From: an uncultured Bacilli bacterium
GTDB lineage: Bacteria > Bacillota_I > Bacilli_A > RF39 > UBA660
DNA: 5,251 bases
Assembly: GCA_944373065.1 (NCBI GenBank)
Contig: CALWAJ010000072.1
Coordinates: forward strand, 1 to 5,251
Direction: 5' to 3'
Shown: positions 5,180 through 5,251 of the stretch, piece after piece
Position numbering within the stretch: position 1 is the stretch's first letter
How the letters are laid out: each line of letters opens with the position of its first letter
Position numbers and translations under genes: made by a program
The notes under the pieces: model-generated
Databases searched by the model: none
What the model was told of the DNA's origin: nothing
The model's input: only the letters and a program-made list of their open reading frames with translations

Positions 5180-5227
5180 ATTGACGAATTATTTTACCCC
5201 AGAATTGACGAATTATTTTACCCTGGA
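5180..5227. repeat. Tandem pair of 24-bp repeats
   Basis: The 20-mer ATTGACGAATTATTTTACCC occurs at 5180-5199 and again at 5204-5223, and the 24-bp units match at 22 positions. A degenerate third unit seems to precede them (5156-5179, about half the positions matching, best at TTTTAC and AGA). Regular tandem sites suggest protein binding: operators, or the multiple transposase sites found inside the ends of some insertion sequences such as IS21-type elements. No transposase gene is visible in the window. Confidence 0.8.
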
Positions 5228-5251
5228 AATTAAAATTAGCCATATCTACTA

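Noticed and set aside
5055..5243. Minus-strand frame of 62 codons near the right edge
   Set aside because: No ribosome site precedes it, and it is built from the tandem 24-bp repeats (GKIIRQ twice) and the G8 tract. It runs into the leader hairpin. It is better explained as repeat DNA than as a gene.

Overview
This window carries a diversity-generating retroelement (DGR), a system that rewrites part of one gene through error-prone reverse transcription. All recognisable genes lie on the minus strand. The DNA is strongly AT-rich, with good Shine-Dalgarno sites and overlapping genes. The target protein starts with a signal-anchor of the type common in gut Bacilli/Bacillota (the hydrophobic stretch leads into VSYAAFNYSG, then NTITTGSI). 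I therefore infer an uncultured low-GC gut Firmicute (RF39/Erysipelotrichia-like) or an element resident in one. No phage structural gene is visible.

Layout in transcription order, right to left. Bases 5251-5019 are non-coding, with a tandem 24-bp repeat, a G8 tract on the minus strand, a weak candidate promoter and a terminator-like hairpin. The target gene (5004-3289) encodes an exported 571-residue protein. Its C-terminal domain looks like the C-type-lectin/formylglycine-enzyme fold that DGRs usually diversify. The 96-bp variable repeat (VR, 3458-3363) lies near its 3' end. The template repeat (TR, 3166-3071) lies 196 bp further on, in non-coding DNA. VR and TR align without gaps and differ at 16 positions, and every one is an adenine in the TR sense strand. 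After a structured spacer come three overlapping genes: a small MutS-domain-I-like protein (MSL type), an Avd-like four-helix protein, and a DGR-type reverse transcriptase (RT) with LAIGNVTSQ and YMDD motifs. An unrecognised 321-residue gene and the start of another ORF follow.

How it should work, from the known BPP-1 DGR: RT with Avd copies the TR RNA into cDNA, misincorporating at adenines, and the cDNA replaces the VR. The TR is built almost entirely of AAY codons at the variable sites, so surface-exposed residues change while the lectin scaffold stays fixed and stop codons do not arise at those sites. Candidate accessory elements are two inverted repeats downstream of the VR and a folded region downstream of the TR.

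Unusual points are the TR placed between target and accessory genes, the co-occurrence of MSL and Avd genes, a constant 24-residue tail after the VR, and an uncharacterised gene trailing the RT. The 450 bp without an ORF call (2839-3288) hold the TR, the predicted DGR RNA, a candidate promoter and several hairpins.
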